DNA of 64,000 bases from an uncultured Lachnospiraceae bacterium (GTDB taxonomy: Bacteria; Bacillota; Clostridia; Lachnospirales; Lachnospiraceae). The DNA lies in contig CANQFR010000001.1 of the NCBI GenBank assembly GCA_947599905.1, positions 1 through 64,000 on the forward strand, given 5' to 3'. Within the stretch, counting starts at the first letter, position 1. The number at the start of each line of letters is the position of its first letter. Positions 39,459 to 50,291 of the stretch are shown in pieces. Position numbers and translations under genes: made by a program. Below the pieces are notes generated by a model that was not told the origin of the DNA, made no database searches, and saw nothing but the letters and a program-made list of their open reading frames with translations.

Positions 39459-40839
39459 GGTCAACTGGCACAGTTTCTTCATTTCCTGTCACTATATTTT
39501 TGATATTGCGGATCAAGTGGCAACCGAAGTTCTGCACAAGCCCGGCAAATGCAAGGCCGCTCCTCGCAAGTACCCCTCCGCCATATCGCAGGAAGCCCTT
39601 ATTTCCCCTATTCTTGGCATAATTCTTAAGGCTGTCGGACGTGAAACTGCGCAGATTGTCGCTGCCGCCGACCACGTCAAGCTTGAACCCTGTCAAAAGC
39701 CTGTTGCGCAATTTCTCCTTGCGCACCACCTTCATAACATTGCCACCTGAACCACCAGCCTTCAAATCCTTTCTGCCGCCTTCCAACTCCGACCTTGTTA
39801 TTACGTCCGAGCCAAGCACAAGCTCCTGCATCCGTGGCATGCGCTTGAACAGCATCTCGATTTCAGACGTCTTGCGTGCGGAGAAATAAGGTGCAATCTC
39901 CTGCGCAAAGAATGAAGCGTCATCAAAGCTTAAGGAAGAAAGATTCACCATCTGCCCAAGCTTCGCCCAGTTGAAGAACCTGGCATATGCCGACTCATCA
40001 AACAACCCGGCCAAATCAATCGGCAGACTCTGCGTATACTTATCATGGTTCAAGCCAAACTCAGGCGTGTACATTATCCTATTTATGATGAGATAATCAC
40101 CACTTACGGCTATACTGCGAACCTTATCCCAGCCGCCAAAATCCCTCCTGACTTGTGCAGTGATAAAATCAACAACGGCCTTGAAATTTCCCTCAAGGTC
40201 ATCACTACCCCCGAAGCCCGGTATTGACTCGAAACTCCTCGTAGCCTGACGTAACTCGACTACTTTTCCGCCTATCTGAATACTCTGGGAGTCATACAAC
40301 ACCTGTGATTCAGCCTGTGCAGAAGTCTTAGTATCCTCAAATACAGCCTTCTTCGTCTCAAAGAATTTCTTACCAGTATAGGCTTTGCCTTCTGGCATTC
40401 CAGCTCCATTACTAGGCTCGGATTTCTTTGACTCGGACTTAAAAGCGTCGAATAAGGACTTTTTGCCGGATGACTCCTCTTTCTCCTCTTCCTCATCAAA
40501 AAGTTCCTTTATATCATCCTCTGAAGCAGTCTCCGAAGTATCACCAGAATATACCCCACCAAATTTTTCTGCCATCACAGCATTAAAAGACTTATCAGAA
40601 TCACATATCACCGCTGGCGGGAACTCCACAGTACCCCTTGTCTGGCTGGAAGCCCTGTTTACCGCAACATCAAGGGCTTCATCACCCTGATACCCGTCAG
40701 CCTGCGCTACAGCCTGTTCGTCAAGTACCTCCTGACAAGCCTCCATTGCCTGCACATTCGCATCCTTAAAAAGCGCAGACACCGTAGGGTCTGAAAGCAA
40801 GTCCTCCATGCTAGACCAATTTCTTTCCTGCTCAGCCAT
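39445..40839 (-). CDS. Hypothetical 464-aa protein
   Basis: Acidic/Ser-rich N-terminal half, structured C-terminal half; adjacent to ATPase gene. Confidence 0.7.
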   Translation of the reverse strand: MAEQERNWSSMEDLLSDPTVSALFKDANVQAMEACQEVLDEQAVAQADGYQGDEALDVAVNRASSQTRGTVEFPPAVICDSDKSFNAVMAEKFGGVYSGDTSETASEDDIKELFDEEEEKEESSGKKSLFDAFKSESKKSEPSNGAGMPEGKAYTGKKFFETKKAVFEDTKTSAQAESQVLYDSQSIQIGGKVVELRQATRSFESIPGFGGSDDLEGNFKAVVDFITAQVRRDFGGWDKVRSIAVSGDYLIINRIMYTPEFGLNHDKYTQSLPIDLAGLFDESAYARFFNWAKLGQMVNLSSLSFDDASFFAQEIAPYFSARKTSEIEMLFKRMPRMQELVLGSDVITRSELEGGRKDLKAGGSGGNVMKVVRKEKLRNRLLTGFKLDVVGGSDNLRSFTSDSLKNYAKNRGNKGFLRYGGGVLARSGLAFAGLVQNFGCHLIRNIKNIVTGNEETVPVDLDKG

Positions 40840-40857
40840 AACAACCTACCCCCTTAC

Positions 40858-43800
40858 CTACTTGTTTGCGTTCACAAGGAACGCACGAATCATCTTACTT
40901 AACAGCTTATACAACTTGTCATCGAAAGGCTGCCCGTAGTCACTTTGCAGCTTATTCGTCATAAGCGTCACAACCTTTTCAATCTCTGACTGGCTTAGCT
41001 TACGAACACCCTGACGTTCTTCAGCGTTCTCTGCCACAGTTTCCTTTATCGTATTTTCGACAGCCTGGGCATTCTCTTTCGTCACCTGTAGAGACTTCAA
41101 GCGCTGCAACCTTGCGTATTTTATGCGCTCCCCATTTGACATTTCAGACAAAGGTTTTTCCTGCGGAACCTGTGGCTGCGTGCCTGTAACTGGCTGCTGC
41201 ATGCCACCGGACTGCTGTGGAACTGCAGGCTGCTGCCCTGCCTGGAAAACTGGCTGCGATACCCCTGTAAAACCTGAATCAGGCTCCGACTTTATGTTAG
41301 CGTAAGCCCCCTCGCCAGGAGCCACGCCGCCTGATACCTCTCCGCCGCCATCCCTCTTTATCTGGCCATTCGCATCAATGATACCAAGGTCATACATAAT
41401 CTTCAAACGCCTGGGCACTGCATACTGTTCCTCATCAAAGAAAGCATTTATCATATCAGTTATGGAGAACAGACCCCTCGGCGAGAAATCCCACAGAAGC
41501 TCCTGCCAACATGAGTATCCCATTTTGTTCGCAACAAAATTCGCAATACCACCTGACCTTGACAATGACTTCTGCATTAGCTCTGTTATGTCGCTGCATG
41601 ATGGGTCTGAAGTCCTTACTGCCGTCTGTACCAATCCTGGGAATCCAATACCGATAGGATACTGACCGCCATTGTCCCTTGCAAGGTCTTCAAAGTACTT
41701 ATCGCCAAGGCCATCGATGTGTGACGTCTCGCTTATACGGTTCTTGCACTGCTTCACGCACACACTATCAGGATTGCTATCATTCAGCACAAGATAAGGC
41801 TTAAATAGAACATGCTTATCGATATGAATATTGTTAATCACGTCCCTTGTCGTCTGCTTGCCGATGTAATCCCAGTTGCCGTCCTTATTACGAACCTTAT
41901 CTACCTCCGAGTCCGACTGCACGTCGCCAGCCCTCATGGTATCGTTCCTACCCAGGAACCAGTCGTTACTGTACAGATTAAGGATGGAACGAACGATGCT
42001 CGCCCCGTTCACGTCTTCCTTGAACTTCTTTTTATCAGCAGTAAGCTGGAAGAAGCATATATTGCTGGATGGCTCATTTGAACCGCACCCCTGCTCCCAG
42101 AACTTCTGCGGAAGCTCCTGGCCAAGAACGAAGATATCGGAGTAAAGCTCCTCAATACCCTTGAAGCCAGCCTTCTGCATTTCACTGAACACCTGCCATG
42201 ACTGGCTTAACTTGCCGAAGAATGCGGACGCATACAGAGAACCTACCGACTTGGCGTTCTTGTATTCCTCACGGTACTGGTTAATCGTCATGTTCAGGCT
42301 TATTATCGTTGAATCCTTCGCCTTCTCGCCCTTGGCCTGCTCCTCGGCAAGCTTCGCCTCGTTCAGCTTTATCTTTGACTGCAGGTCATCCAGATTCTTC
42401 TTTATCTCGCTCTGGCTGCCACACTGGATAGCTGCCCTTATAATCTCCGAGCCTGCATCTCCATTCCAATTACCTATCAAAGAAGATATTCCGGTCTCAA
42501 AGCCAGTCAACTCATCCAGCACGATTGCGATACCGTCCTCGCCATTGAAAACATCATCATACGTCTTCCTATCAGTTAACTTGAACTTATGCCTCAAACA
42601 CAGCAAACCCATACAGAACATGAACGCCCGTAAGTATACCAAATCGAAATACGGTGAAGGTGCGCAATCCGCACTAAACAACTTTGCAACCTCTGGATTT
42701 GCAGAAAGCCATACCTTCGACTTAGTCCAAAAAGCCGCTGCCTCGCCATTCTCCAAATCAAAAGGATTATGTACGCCCGGATCAAGCGGAGTAAGCAATC
42801 CCCCATTTACTGAAAACATACCCCCTCCTGACAGATTGTACATCACTATCGCCATATCAGGCTTCCTGTCAAGATAAAACACAGGCTTACCTACTTTATT
42901 TCCCTTCTTACCTGTATCTGATATGGCTGCGGCAAGGATATTCATGGTCATTACCCCCTTGCCGGAACGGCTGCCAGCATATACATTATGTACAAGATTG
43001 TTCTGCATACTGATTCCAGAAGAGTCCTTTACAGAATAAAGCTCTTGACCTGAATAAGACTCTCCTATCAAAATCCTCTGCCAACTTGCCTTTGTGTTAC
43101 GCTTTATATTCTCCTCGTGAATACGATACCCCCAAATTGGTGTTGCAAGCTTCAAGGACGGATTACAGTCATATTGATAAGAAAACACATGAACAGGAAG
43201 CGCCTTACCGTTTGCGAGGACGCCTTCAGTCATATCATACGGCTTATGGAAAGACTCATTAGAATTCTGTGATACAATATTCTTATACAGTTCCTCCATT
43301 TCACCAACAGTACCTTTATAAAAATCAAACTTACTGCCACTTGAAACACGTACCCCTAGATCCGCAAGAATATTTCCACTTATAGTCATGCGAGACAACA
43401 CGTATGCACAAACCATACTATCCCTTAGCTTTACCAGTAAACCCTTGACAAAATTCATATTGTCTCCGGTGACGAAAGCCCTATCAATTATACCTTTATA
43501 CTGCTCAGGGCTATAATCCTTTGTGAACTGCTCGTCTATAAAGCCTTTCGGGTATTTTCCCTCAAACGTTTTTAGATAAGCCTTCTCTAAAGCCTTATAA
43601 AGACCCTTAAGGTACATATTCTCCACATTCGGCCTTAAGTAATTCTGTGAATACAGCTGGAACGAAGCACCATTTCCAGTCTTAATATAAGAATAATCAT
43701 TCTTATTCAAAATCTCGGTAGTTTCAAGCCCACAGGCGTATTCAAGCATTTTATACGGATAATAAACAACCTTATCAGACCCATAAATTTCATCGAAATC

Positions 43801-44592
43801 AAACTGCCTGTTATCCGAAATCTTTATCTCTGAACCAATCCTTGAATGCATACGTCGTGCAAGCTCGAACAATGTGGCAGTCTTCCTCTCTATCTTTACT
43901 GCCTTACCATTCTTGCACTCTATAAAAGAAGAACCGTCACGAAGTACCCCGACATAAGGATTTGTACCAAACCCATCCTGAAGCAAAGATTCATATACCT
44001 TCATGATGCTTTCAAGAATCTCATATCTGTCGTCTGCGAAATTGTCATCATCCGCAATCACATGGAGCATCCAAGTATTATAACCGTCTGTTATGGACGT
44101 CCTCTTAAGCAGATCAAGCAGAAGCTTCATGTCGTTCAGCATGCATTCAGAGCCTTCTGCATAATAATTCTCCGCCTTTATATTTGAAAACTTAACATGA
44201 AGCACCGAGGAAAGAAAATCCTTGACGTCATCCACCCCGCCAAAATCAGATATGCCAGTACCCTCCAAGGAATAAAACACAGAATCCGCAAACTCCTCGT
44301 ACCCGAAAGCTGGCTCTGACTCATCCACACGGCGGTCAAACAGCGAGTTATCACCAAACATAAGCCTCGTCACAACGGATGCCATGCTCAAAGAGAATGC
44401 CTTAAGCCCAAAGTTTGCATTACTTGACTGGCACTCAAGCACCTCATCTATCTTCTTATCTTCAGGATCGTTCAGACCCAATGCGTCTGCAATCAGGTTC
44501 CTCGATACAGTCTTGATAAACTTATTCGTATTTTCAGGTGGCTTATAACCAATTACAACTTCCTGAAAGAACTTTAAAGTCTCACCAGTCAT
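40858..44592 (-). CDS. VirB4/HerA/TraG-like large ATPase
   Basis: 1244 aa; Walker A YAGSRSGKGVMT, Walker B-like DGIAIVLDELTGF; Pro/Gln-rich C-terminal linker. Confidence 0.65.
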   Translation of the reverse strand: MTGETLKFFQEVVIGYKPPENTNKFIKTVSRNLIADALGLNDPEDKKIDEVLECQSSNANFGLKAFSLSMASVVTRLMFGDNSLFDRRVDESEPAFGYEEFADSVFYSLEGTGISDFGGVDDVKDFLSSVLHVKFSNIKAENYYAEGSECMLNDMKLLLDLLKRTSITDGYNTWMLHVIADDDNFADDRYEILESIMKVYESLLQDGFGTNPYVGVLRDGSSFIECKNGKAVKIERKTATLFELARRMHSRIGSEIKISDNRQFDFDEIYGSDKVVYYPYKMLEYACGLETTEILNKNDYSYIKTGNGASFQLYSQNYLRPNVENMYLKGLYKALEKAYLKTFEGKYPKGFIDEQFTKDYSPEQYKGIIDRAFVTGDNMNFVKGLLVKLRDSMVCAYVLSRMTISGNILADLGVRVSSGSKFDFYKGTVGEMEELYKNIVSQNSNESFHKPYDMTEGVLANGKALPVHVFSYQYDCNPSLKLATPIWGYRIHEENIKRNTKASWQRILIGESYSGQELYSVKDSSGISMQNNLVHNVYAGSRSGKGVMTMNILAAAISDTGKKGNKVGKPVFYLDRKPDMAIVMYNLSGGGMFSVNGGLLTPLDPGVHNPFDLENGEAAAFWTKSKVWLSANPEVAKLFSADCAPSPYFDLVYLRAFMFCMGLLCLRHKFKLTDRKTYDDVFNGEDGIAIVLDELTGFETGISSLIGNWNGDAGSEIIRAAIQCGSQSEIKKNLDDLQSKIKLNEAKLAEEQAKGEKAKDSTIISLNMTINQYREEYKNAKSVGSLYASAFFGKLSQSWQVFSEMQKAGFKGIEELYSDIFVLGQELPQKFWEQGCGSNEPSSNICFFQLTADKKKFKEDVNGASIVRSILNLYSNDWFLGRNDTMRAGDVQSDSEVDKVRNKDGNWDYIGKQTTRDVINNIHIDKHVLFKPYLVLNDSNPDSVCVKQCKNRISETSHIDGLGDKYFEDLARDNGGQYPIGIGFPGLVQTAVRTSDPSCSDITELMQKSLSRSGGIANFVANKMGYSCWQELLWDFSPRGLFSITDMINAFFDEEQYAVPRRLKIMYDLGIIDANGQIKRDGGGEVSGGVAPGEGAYANIKSEPDSGFTGVSQPVFQAGQQPAVPQQSGGMQQPVTGTQPQVPQEKPLSEMSNGERIKYARLQRLKSLQVTKENAQAVENTIKETVAENAEERQGVRKLSQSEIEKVVTLMTNKLQSDYGQPFDDKLYKLLSKMIRAFLVNANK

Positions 44593-45425
44593 CTGTGCGT
44601 ACCCCCTTTACCGAAAAGATATTCAGCTATTTTAGCAGCATCCTGCACTGATATTTCATACCCCTGAGAATCTTGAACTTTCTTTCTTAACTCACGCTCC
44701 AAAAGCGGAGATTCAAAATGCCCTACAGACTGCCCTATCGGGCAAGAAATCCTTATATCCAAAGGAAGCCTGCCTAAAAGCCTATACCCGCTCTTACTGT
44801 TTACTTTTTTCAAGAACAGCATTATAACAGCCTTCTTAGCCTTCAAAACATTCTCATCGCCGGAACATTCAAGGACAGTCTTAGTGTTCAAACCTTTCAC
44901 ATTCCCATTCACATAAACAGACCTGAACGTGTTTGCGTCAATAGCGTTCACCAAATCCGCATACTTTTCAAACGCCCTCACGTATTCAGCTGCCTCGTCC
45001 GACCCGAAAAGTGTATCCGCAAGCGCAAGACAGTACCCCTCATCCGCATATGCTCCTTCCTCGGACTTTTTAAGCCCCAACCTGTCCGAACACTTCATTG
45101 TAGCCGCATGAGACTTATCCGACGTAAGAAGCAGATACCCGTCCAGAAGAAGCCTTAAAGCCCTCAATCCGCTCAGAGCCTTGCCACGTGAGCTATCAGG
45201 CGGCGAAAACCTCGAACACAAATCCTTCGTCACGTCAAGACCGCCAAGCTCGTCATTAAACAGATAATCAAGTGAAATGGTGTCACCAAAAAGCCCGTCA
45301 ACGGCGGCTACCTCCGCCATGCAGCTAAGAAATGCATCACCGCTGGCATTCATCTTGGCATACAAGTCGTTCAAATACTCCCTCGTAATCAAATCAGCCC
45401 ACCGCCTTTCTCTCGCCTGACACAA
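44589..45425 (-). CDS. Hypothetical protein
   Basis: 278 aa ORF overlapping the start of the ATPase gene. Confidence 0.65.
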   Translation of the reverse strand: MCQARERRWADLITREYLNDLYAKMNASGDAFLSCMAEVAAVDGLFGDTISLDYLFNDELGGLDVTKDLCSRFSPPDSSRGKALSGLRALRLLLDGYLLLTSDKSHAATMKCSDRLGLKKSEEGAYADEGYCLALADTLFGSDEAAEYVRAFEKYADLVNAIDANTFRSVYVNGNVKGLNTKTVLECSGDENVLKAKKAVIMLFLKKVNSKSGYRLLGRLPLDIRISCPIGQSVGHFESPLLERELRKKVQDSQGYEISVQDAAKIAEYLFGKGGTHR

Positions 45426-46764
45426 TCAGGAACCTGTAAAGACCCTTCCACTTGTCTAACTCCTCCTTGAAGGAAACACGGCTTGCGCTACTTACAACCG
45501 AATTACCAAACAGCGTCTTCTCCGTGAAGTACCCCGACAGTGCCTGGCTTACAAAAGGCTTCCATCCATACGCCTTGACATACAGACTTCCAAGCCTTTC
45601 ACCCATGTTTTCGAGCGTCTTAATAACTGCGTCGCCAACTATGGCAATACCTCTTGCTGCTGCCTTATTTAACTCCTGAGTTAGAATCTCCACAGACCTA
45701 GATGCCCTCTGCGACTCGCCCTCCTGTGCAGGCGTCACAACGAACATTTCCTTAAAACTGCAGGTTCTACCACACTTTTCAATCAGCCTGTCATACCCCT
45801 CTGGTGCTTTTACCCTTATTTTCTGCGGCGCACCAAGAATATTCTCAGTACCAAAATTCAGCATCTCGAAGGTTGATTCACGCCTCTTACACTTTGTATA
45901 AAGAAAACGTATCTCATCATACACTGCCTTATAACGATCATAAGCCGCCAGCAAGGAATCCTTCTCCTTGTCCGACAGCTTAGTTTTCATGTCACTTATA
46001 GCCTTATCCCGCCTGGAGTTCTCGATATCCGTTATCACTTCCCTGAAGTGGTTGTTGAGCCTACTCCCAGCTGCATCAAACTGATAGAACTCGGCAACGG
46101 TGCCGTAATTCTGATACCAGTCCTTCGTATTGAACAAAATTTTATTCGAAATAAAATCCATATCCGCAAACATAAGGTCATTTGGGATGTTCCAATCCGT
46201 CACAAACTTCGTGCCTACCATCTTTGCACCAGAAAGACTAAAACCAGCCTCCTTACATACCGATTGGAAAAAGGCATTCAGAGGACCCATGTACTGGCTA
46301 CATGCATACAGACGCTTGTAAGAATTTTTCAATGATTCGACATTCGCAGAAGCATTCTTACCTATTATTCCACTGAAATTAAGCTCCTGTTCAGGAAACC
46401 CTGCCCCGTCGAATGCAGACTGCATGCAGACAACAACCTCCTCAACGGACGAACACTTCCTGTCCGCATGAAGAAGCGAAGCTATCGGCTTATACCCCCT
46501 CTGCTGTCCACACTCCGCAACCTGCCTGGCATCCAGCTTCACATACTGGCCAGTCCAATGAGTGCCCTTCTCGTTTCCAGTTGGTGCGACATGAAAGATA
46601 GAAACAACTGCATCAGGGCTGATTATAAGCTTCCTTATGTTATTCGGTGAAAACGACGGTGAATACCCAGCTTTTGACTTTCCTGCCTGTCTTGCAGCTA
46701 TATCTCCGCAATAATCTATGACAGGCAAGCTTTTTTCATAACAGTACCCAGCACTTACAGGCAT
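45394..46764 (-). CDS. Hypothetical 456-aa protein
   Basis: Long ORF MPVSAGYCYEKSLPVIDY with upstream GGAGG. Confidence 0.7.
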   Translation of the reverse strand: MPVSAGYCYEKSLPVIDYCGDIAARQAGKSKAGYSPSFSPNNIRKLIISPDAVVSIFHVAPTGNEKGTHWTGQYVKLDARQVAECGQQRGYKPIASLLHADRKCSSVEEVVVCMQSAFDGAGFPEQELNFSGIIGKNASANVESLKNSYKRLYACSQYMGPLNAFFQSVCKEAGFSLSGAKMVGTKFVTDWNIPNDLMFADMDFISNKILFNTKDWYQNYGTVAEFYQFDAAGSRLNNHFREVITDIENSRRDKAISDMKTKLSDKEKDSLLAAYDRYKAVYDEIRFLYTKCKRRESTFEMLNFGTENILGAPQKIRVKAPEGYDRLIEKCGRTCSFKEMFVVTPAQEGESQRASRSVEILTQELNKAAARGIAIVGDAVIKTLENMGERLGSLYVKAYGWKPFVSQALSGYFTEKTLFGNSVVSSASRVSFKEELDKWKGLYRFLIVSGERKAVG

Positions 46765-46871
46765 TTTCTCAACTTCCTCCTTTTACTTATCCTCCAAGGC
46801 AAATCCACGTTTTATAGCTTACACCGACCTAGCGCATGCGTCAACAACCTCAAAAAGCACAATTCGCATTG

Positions 46872-46898
46872 AAAAGGCGGAGCCTTTTAAGCCCCGCC
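46872..46898 (-). terminator. Rho-independent terminator
   Basis: Minus strand GGCGGGGCTTAAAAGGCTCCGCCTTTT downstream of the 697-aa gene. Confidence 0.7.
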
Positions 46899-46959
46899 AA
46901 TTCAAAGTAAGGAGATGAAATGTGCCTATTTCAGCCACCTTACGTGACTGACAAACTTA

Positions 46960-49053
46960 TCAGTATGCCCTTACAATACCAATCGGATTGCCTTTATAAA
47001 GCAAATCCACATGACCTTGGTATGCCGTGGTTGTTGCGAACCACAAATCGACGTACCCCCACGAATGGGGCTCAAGATGGAACGTCTCGGGAGACTTTGA
47101 GGAATCCCAATTGTTATCTCTATTCAGTAGAAGCACCTGGTTATTTGCAGGCGTCTGACTTCCAATCAAATCCGAAATCATGAAATCCGAAAGAGCAATA
47201 TCCACTGCTGCATCACCAGTATTAGCGATGAGTACGTTCATATGGGTCAAAGTACTGTCCGAATTCTGAATGTCATACATAGTCTTGACATACAAACCGT
47301 CTCCCTCATATTCGATTTCAGGATACATCTCAACCTCAACCTGCTCTTCTTCCTTATAACTCCTGTCATCTTCAATCTCAGATGCATTAAAACTATAGAC
47401 CGTCTTAAAGAAATCATCAACTATTGCAAGATTAATCTCATCGGATGGGGTTTCAGGTTCAGTCATCGCAGAATACTTTGCAAGATAATCATCCACATTA
47501 GAACGTGTAAGGAATACCAACGAATCCTGCGTACTATTCGCCCTGTCAATTACCCATTCGTACATCTCATCCGTCAACCTTGAAGTGTCATACGCAAGGC
47601 GATTCTCAAGCTTTATTGACGTCGGATTGAAGTAATTCAGGCAATCTGTCAATACATCGTACACCAAGTCAGGAGATGAAAGGCTCGCACGCTCGCAGGT
47701 GGTTCCTGTCGGGAGCGTTATCTCAGGAAGCTTTAGAGTCCTTGAAGCAGTAACAGCCACCTGATAATCCTTATCCTCCAAAGAGAACTGCATGTTCAAA
47801 CTGGATTCATATACCTCCAAATTGGAGATGCTCATGTAGTTCCTTGCAGAACCCTCAGCCATGAAGTTCACAACACTATTATCATTGATAGAGAGCCATT
47901 CAAGCAGCGAATCAAACGCATTCACAAGGTTATCGGACTCCTTAAGCTGCTGCTTGGCTCCTGCCTCGCTGAAAAGCCCGCCGTTCGCAAAGGAATTATT
48001 TATATTCGGCAACGCATAAATGATAGACCTGAAATTGGTCATCACCCTGTCGGCGTCCGCACCCTTAATGTTAATGAACTGCATATCACTATCAGTATAG
48101 TACGCATCAGAACTTACCCCACCGACTATTGTACTCTTAACAGCAAGTATCATCTGCGTAAGCCTCTGCCAGAACACCCTGAAGGTCTCTACACGGCTAT
48201 CAGCCATTTCATCAAGCTCGGCATACCCCGAATACCAATGCTGGTCTGTCTCGTCAAACACAAGGTACTTAGAACCTTCTGGAAGCTTGTTCCCTATCTC
48301 AATCAAATGCGAATCCTTGGAACTCACAAGCCAGTAACGCATCTGCTCGATATTTACATACATTTTACCGTCATAAACAGTAATATCAGTAAAATTATCA
48401 TTGAAATACTCGGTTGCCACAGCCACATTCAAAGTGCCCTTATATGGCTCGACGCTCTGAACGCCGCCGCTCAATGTCACCTGGTACTTCGGATACTGCC
48501 AGTCTGTCGTCTCAGTGCCTTCCGTGTTGCCCCATTCGGCGTTATCAGCCGTCCACTTGTTAGTCTGGGTTGCACCGGTATCCTCCTCTTCGCCAGGATT
48601 CAGCACATCCTCCACGCTGGGCGGTGCCTCCTCAACATTCATGCCCGGTGCCCCACCCCTCGGATACGTTCTCACGTCCAGACGGATATTAAACTCGCCA
48701 AGCTCCGTCCTGTAGACAACGTCCGCAACATCGAAATACGTGCGCTTGTCACCGCCGATCAAGCCAGCCGACTTAAGTACCCCGACCGCAATTACGGCAA
48801 TTATTACCACGCCGCCTACAGCCAAAGCCCACAACGGAACCTTCGACTTTTTCTTCTCAGGACGCTTGCCCTTATCCTTGCTTTCCTGTTCCCTTACATA
48901 CTCGACCGACTTCTCGACCTTCATTGTCTTCTGCCTCTCAGGTGCTTCCTGACGTATCACATGCCGCTCCTCAGTGGCTTCGACCGCCTCCTGCTGGCTC
49001 TGACCCTGCACTTCAACAGGTTCAGGAGCCTTACTGCTGTCCTTAAATCCCAT
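46960..49053 (-). CDS. Single-TM protein with large extracytoplasmic domain
   Basis: 697 aa; charged N-terminus, TM VPLWALAVGGVVIIAVIAVGVL, ~600 aa exterior domain. Confidence 0.7.
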   Translation of the reverse strand: MGFKDSSKAPEPVEVQGQSQQEAVEATEERHVIRQEAPERQKTMKVEKSVEYVREQESKDKGKRPEKKKSKVPLWALAVGGVVIIAVIAVGVLKSAGLIGGDKRTYFDVADVVYRTELGEFNIRLDVRTYPRGGAPGMNVEEAPPSVEDVLNPGEEEDTGATQTNKWTADNAEWGNTEGTETTDWQYPKYQVTLSGGVQSVEPYKGTLNVAVATEYFNDNFTDITVYDGKMYVNIEQMRYWLVSSKDSHLIEIGNKLPEGSKYLVFDETDQHWYSGYAELDEMADSRVETFRVFWQRLTQMILAVKSTIVGGVSSDAYYTDSDMQFINIKGADADRVMTNFRSIIYALPNINNSFANGGLFSEAGAKQQLKESDNLVNAFDSLLEWLSINDNSVVNFMAEGSARNYMSISNLEVYESSLNMQFSLEDKDYQVAVTASRTLKLPEITLPTGTTCERASLSSPDLVYDVLTDCLNYFNPTSIKLENRLAYDTSRLTDEMYEWVIDRANSTQDSLVFLTRSNVDDYLAKYSAMTEPETPSDEINLAIVDDFFKTVYSFNASEIEDDRSYKEEEQVEVEMYPEIEYEGDGLYVKTMYDIQNSDSTLTHMNVLIANTGDAAVDIALSDFMISDLIGSQTPANNQVLLLNRDNNWDSSKSPETFHLEPHSWGYVDLWFATTTAYQGHVDLLYKGNPIGIVRAY

Positions 49054-49070
49054 TTCAAAAACCTCCTACC

Positions 49071-50291
49071 TTACTTGAATAATACATGCCTCATCCTTGC
49101 CAACATGTTATATAAAATCCTGGCATCATTCATTGGGTTATGAAGCGGCTTTATCACCGCCACACCCATGAGCGAAGCTATGTCCGACAAGGCCATATGT
49201 GTGACAGAGCCGAAACGGCTCTCACAAAACCGAACCAAGTCCGGCCTTATGTCAATGAAATTCAAATTCCTGAATACCTTCTTACTTATGCGCTTATCCT
49301 TCCTTAAAAGGCGTTCATCCAGATTGCCGTAAGTTATGACATCTATTATGCCGTTGCAGTACCCCTGGGTTTCTTCTACTGCTGATATAAAAGCGTCACA
49401 TGAGGTTACCGAATCCCCGTAAAACCTACGGATAGGGATACACCTAAACCCGCTGTAAGCGAAAATCACGCCCCCGACCTCATCCACACCATTATTATAA
49501 GAACTGCCCTCGCAATCTATCACTATTCCACACTGTGCAACCCTTGGCACTGAATGCCTGTCGGACGAATAATCATACCTACATGAAACAGGAAACTGCA
49601 AACACCCCTGCGAATCAAAACTGAACTTAAACTCACGATGCCTTTCTGACATCAAAGAAACAAGAGTCCATGCGGCGTCCTCATTATATCCGAACGTCCT
49701 GAACAAGTCCTTCCTTGACATCCTCTTAAACCCGTCAAGCCTTTGGTACATCGGATTCAGGAACTGCACAAAATACTTTTCACTTACAACACTTAAAAAC
49801 AAATCAGAGCTGTCTCCCTCCCAAAACAGGAACCTTAAGGAATTCCTCGAATACCCCAAGGATGCGAGCTTTGACTCCAGCCTCCTCAAAAACGAAACGC
49901 TATCAGAATCGTACTTGGTAACAGACCTCTGCATATTGAAAAGCCGTTCCACGCCCACAGGACTACGCCTGAAACAGCAATACGTCGCACCTATGCACGC
50001 AACATATACGTCCTCCGATTCAAAGACATACCACGAACAGAGCCTTCTAAGCATTTCCTCGCCAGACACGCCGTCAGACTGTCCAAACGTGGCAAAATAC
50101 ACATCATACATTGGCATTGCCTCTGGAAAGCCGATCTGAACATTGAAACTTTTGCCTTCATACCCCGTTTTACCTATATTAAAAACCTCATACGCAGACA
50201 AATCTATATCATCAACGTTATCACCAAACTCCGTCGTACTTCTACAATATGCAACTGAACCATTAAGAACCTTACCCAAATACATTCTCAT
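49071..50291 (-). CDS. DnaQ-like (DEDDh) 3'-5' exonuclease domain protein
   Basis: C-terminal GIVIDCEGSSYNNGVDEVGGVIF (Exo I), TYGNLDERLL (Exo II), HNPMNDARILYNML (Exo III). Confidence 0.7.
   Translation of the reverse strand: MRMYLGKVLNGSVAYCRSTTEFGDNVDDIDLSAYEVFNIGKTGYEGKSFNVQIGFPEAMPMYDVYFATFGQSDGVSGEEMLRRLCSWYVFESEDVYVACIGATYCCFRRSPVGVERLFNMQRSVTKYDSDSVSFLRRLESKLASLGYSRNSLRFLFWEGDSSDLFLSVVSEKYFVQFLNPMYQRLDGFKRMSRKDLFRTFGYNEDAAWTLVSLMSERHREFKFSFDSQGCLQFPVSCRYDYSSDRHSVPRVAQCGIVIDCEGSSYNNGVDEVGGVIFAYSGFRCIPIRRFYGDSVTSCDAFISAVEETQGYCNGIIDVITYGNLDERLLRKDKRISKKVFRNLNFIDIRPDLVRFCESRFGSVTHMALSDIASLMGVAVIKPLHNPMNDARILYNMLARMRHVLFK

Noticed and set aside
46765-46860. Promoter upstream of the 456-aa gene (TTGACG...TATAAA)
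   Set aside because: Spacing between the best boxes is about 22 bp, outside the usual range.
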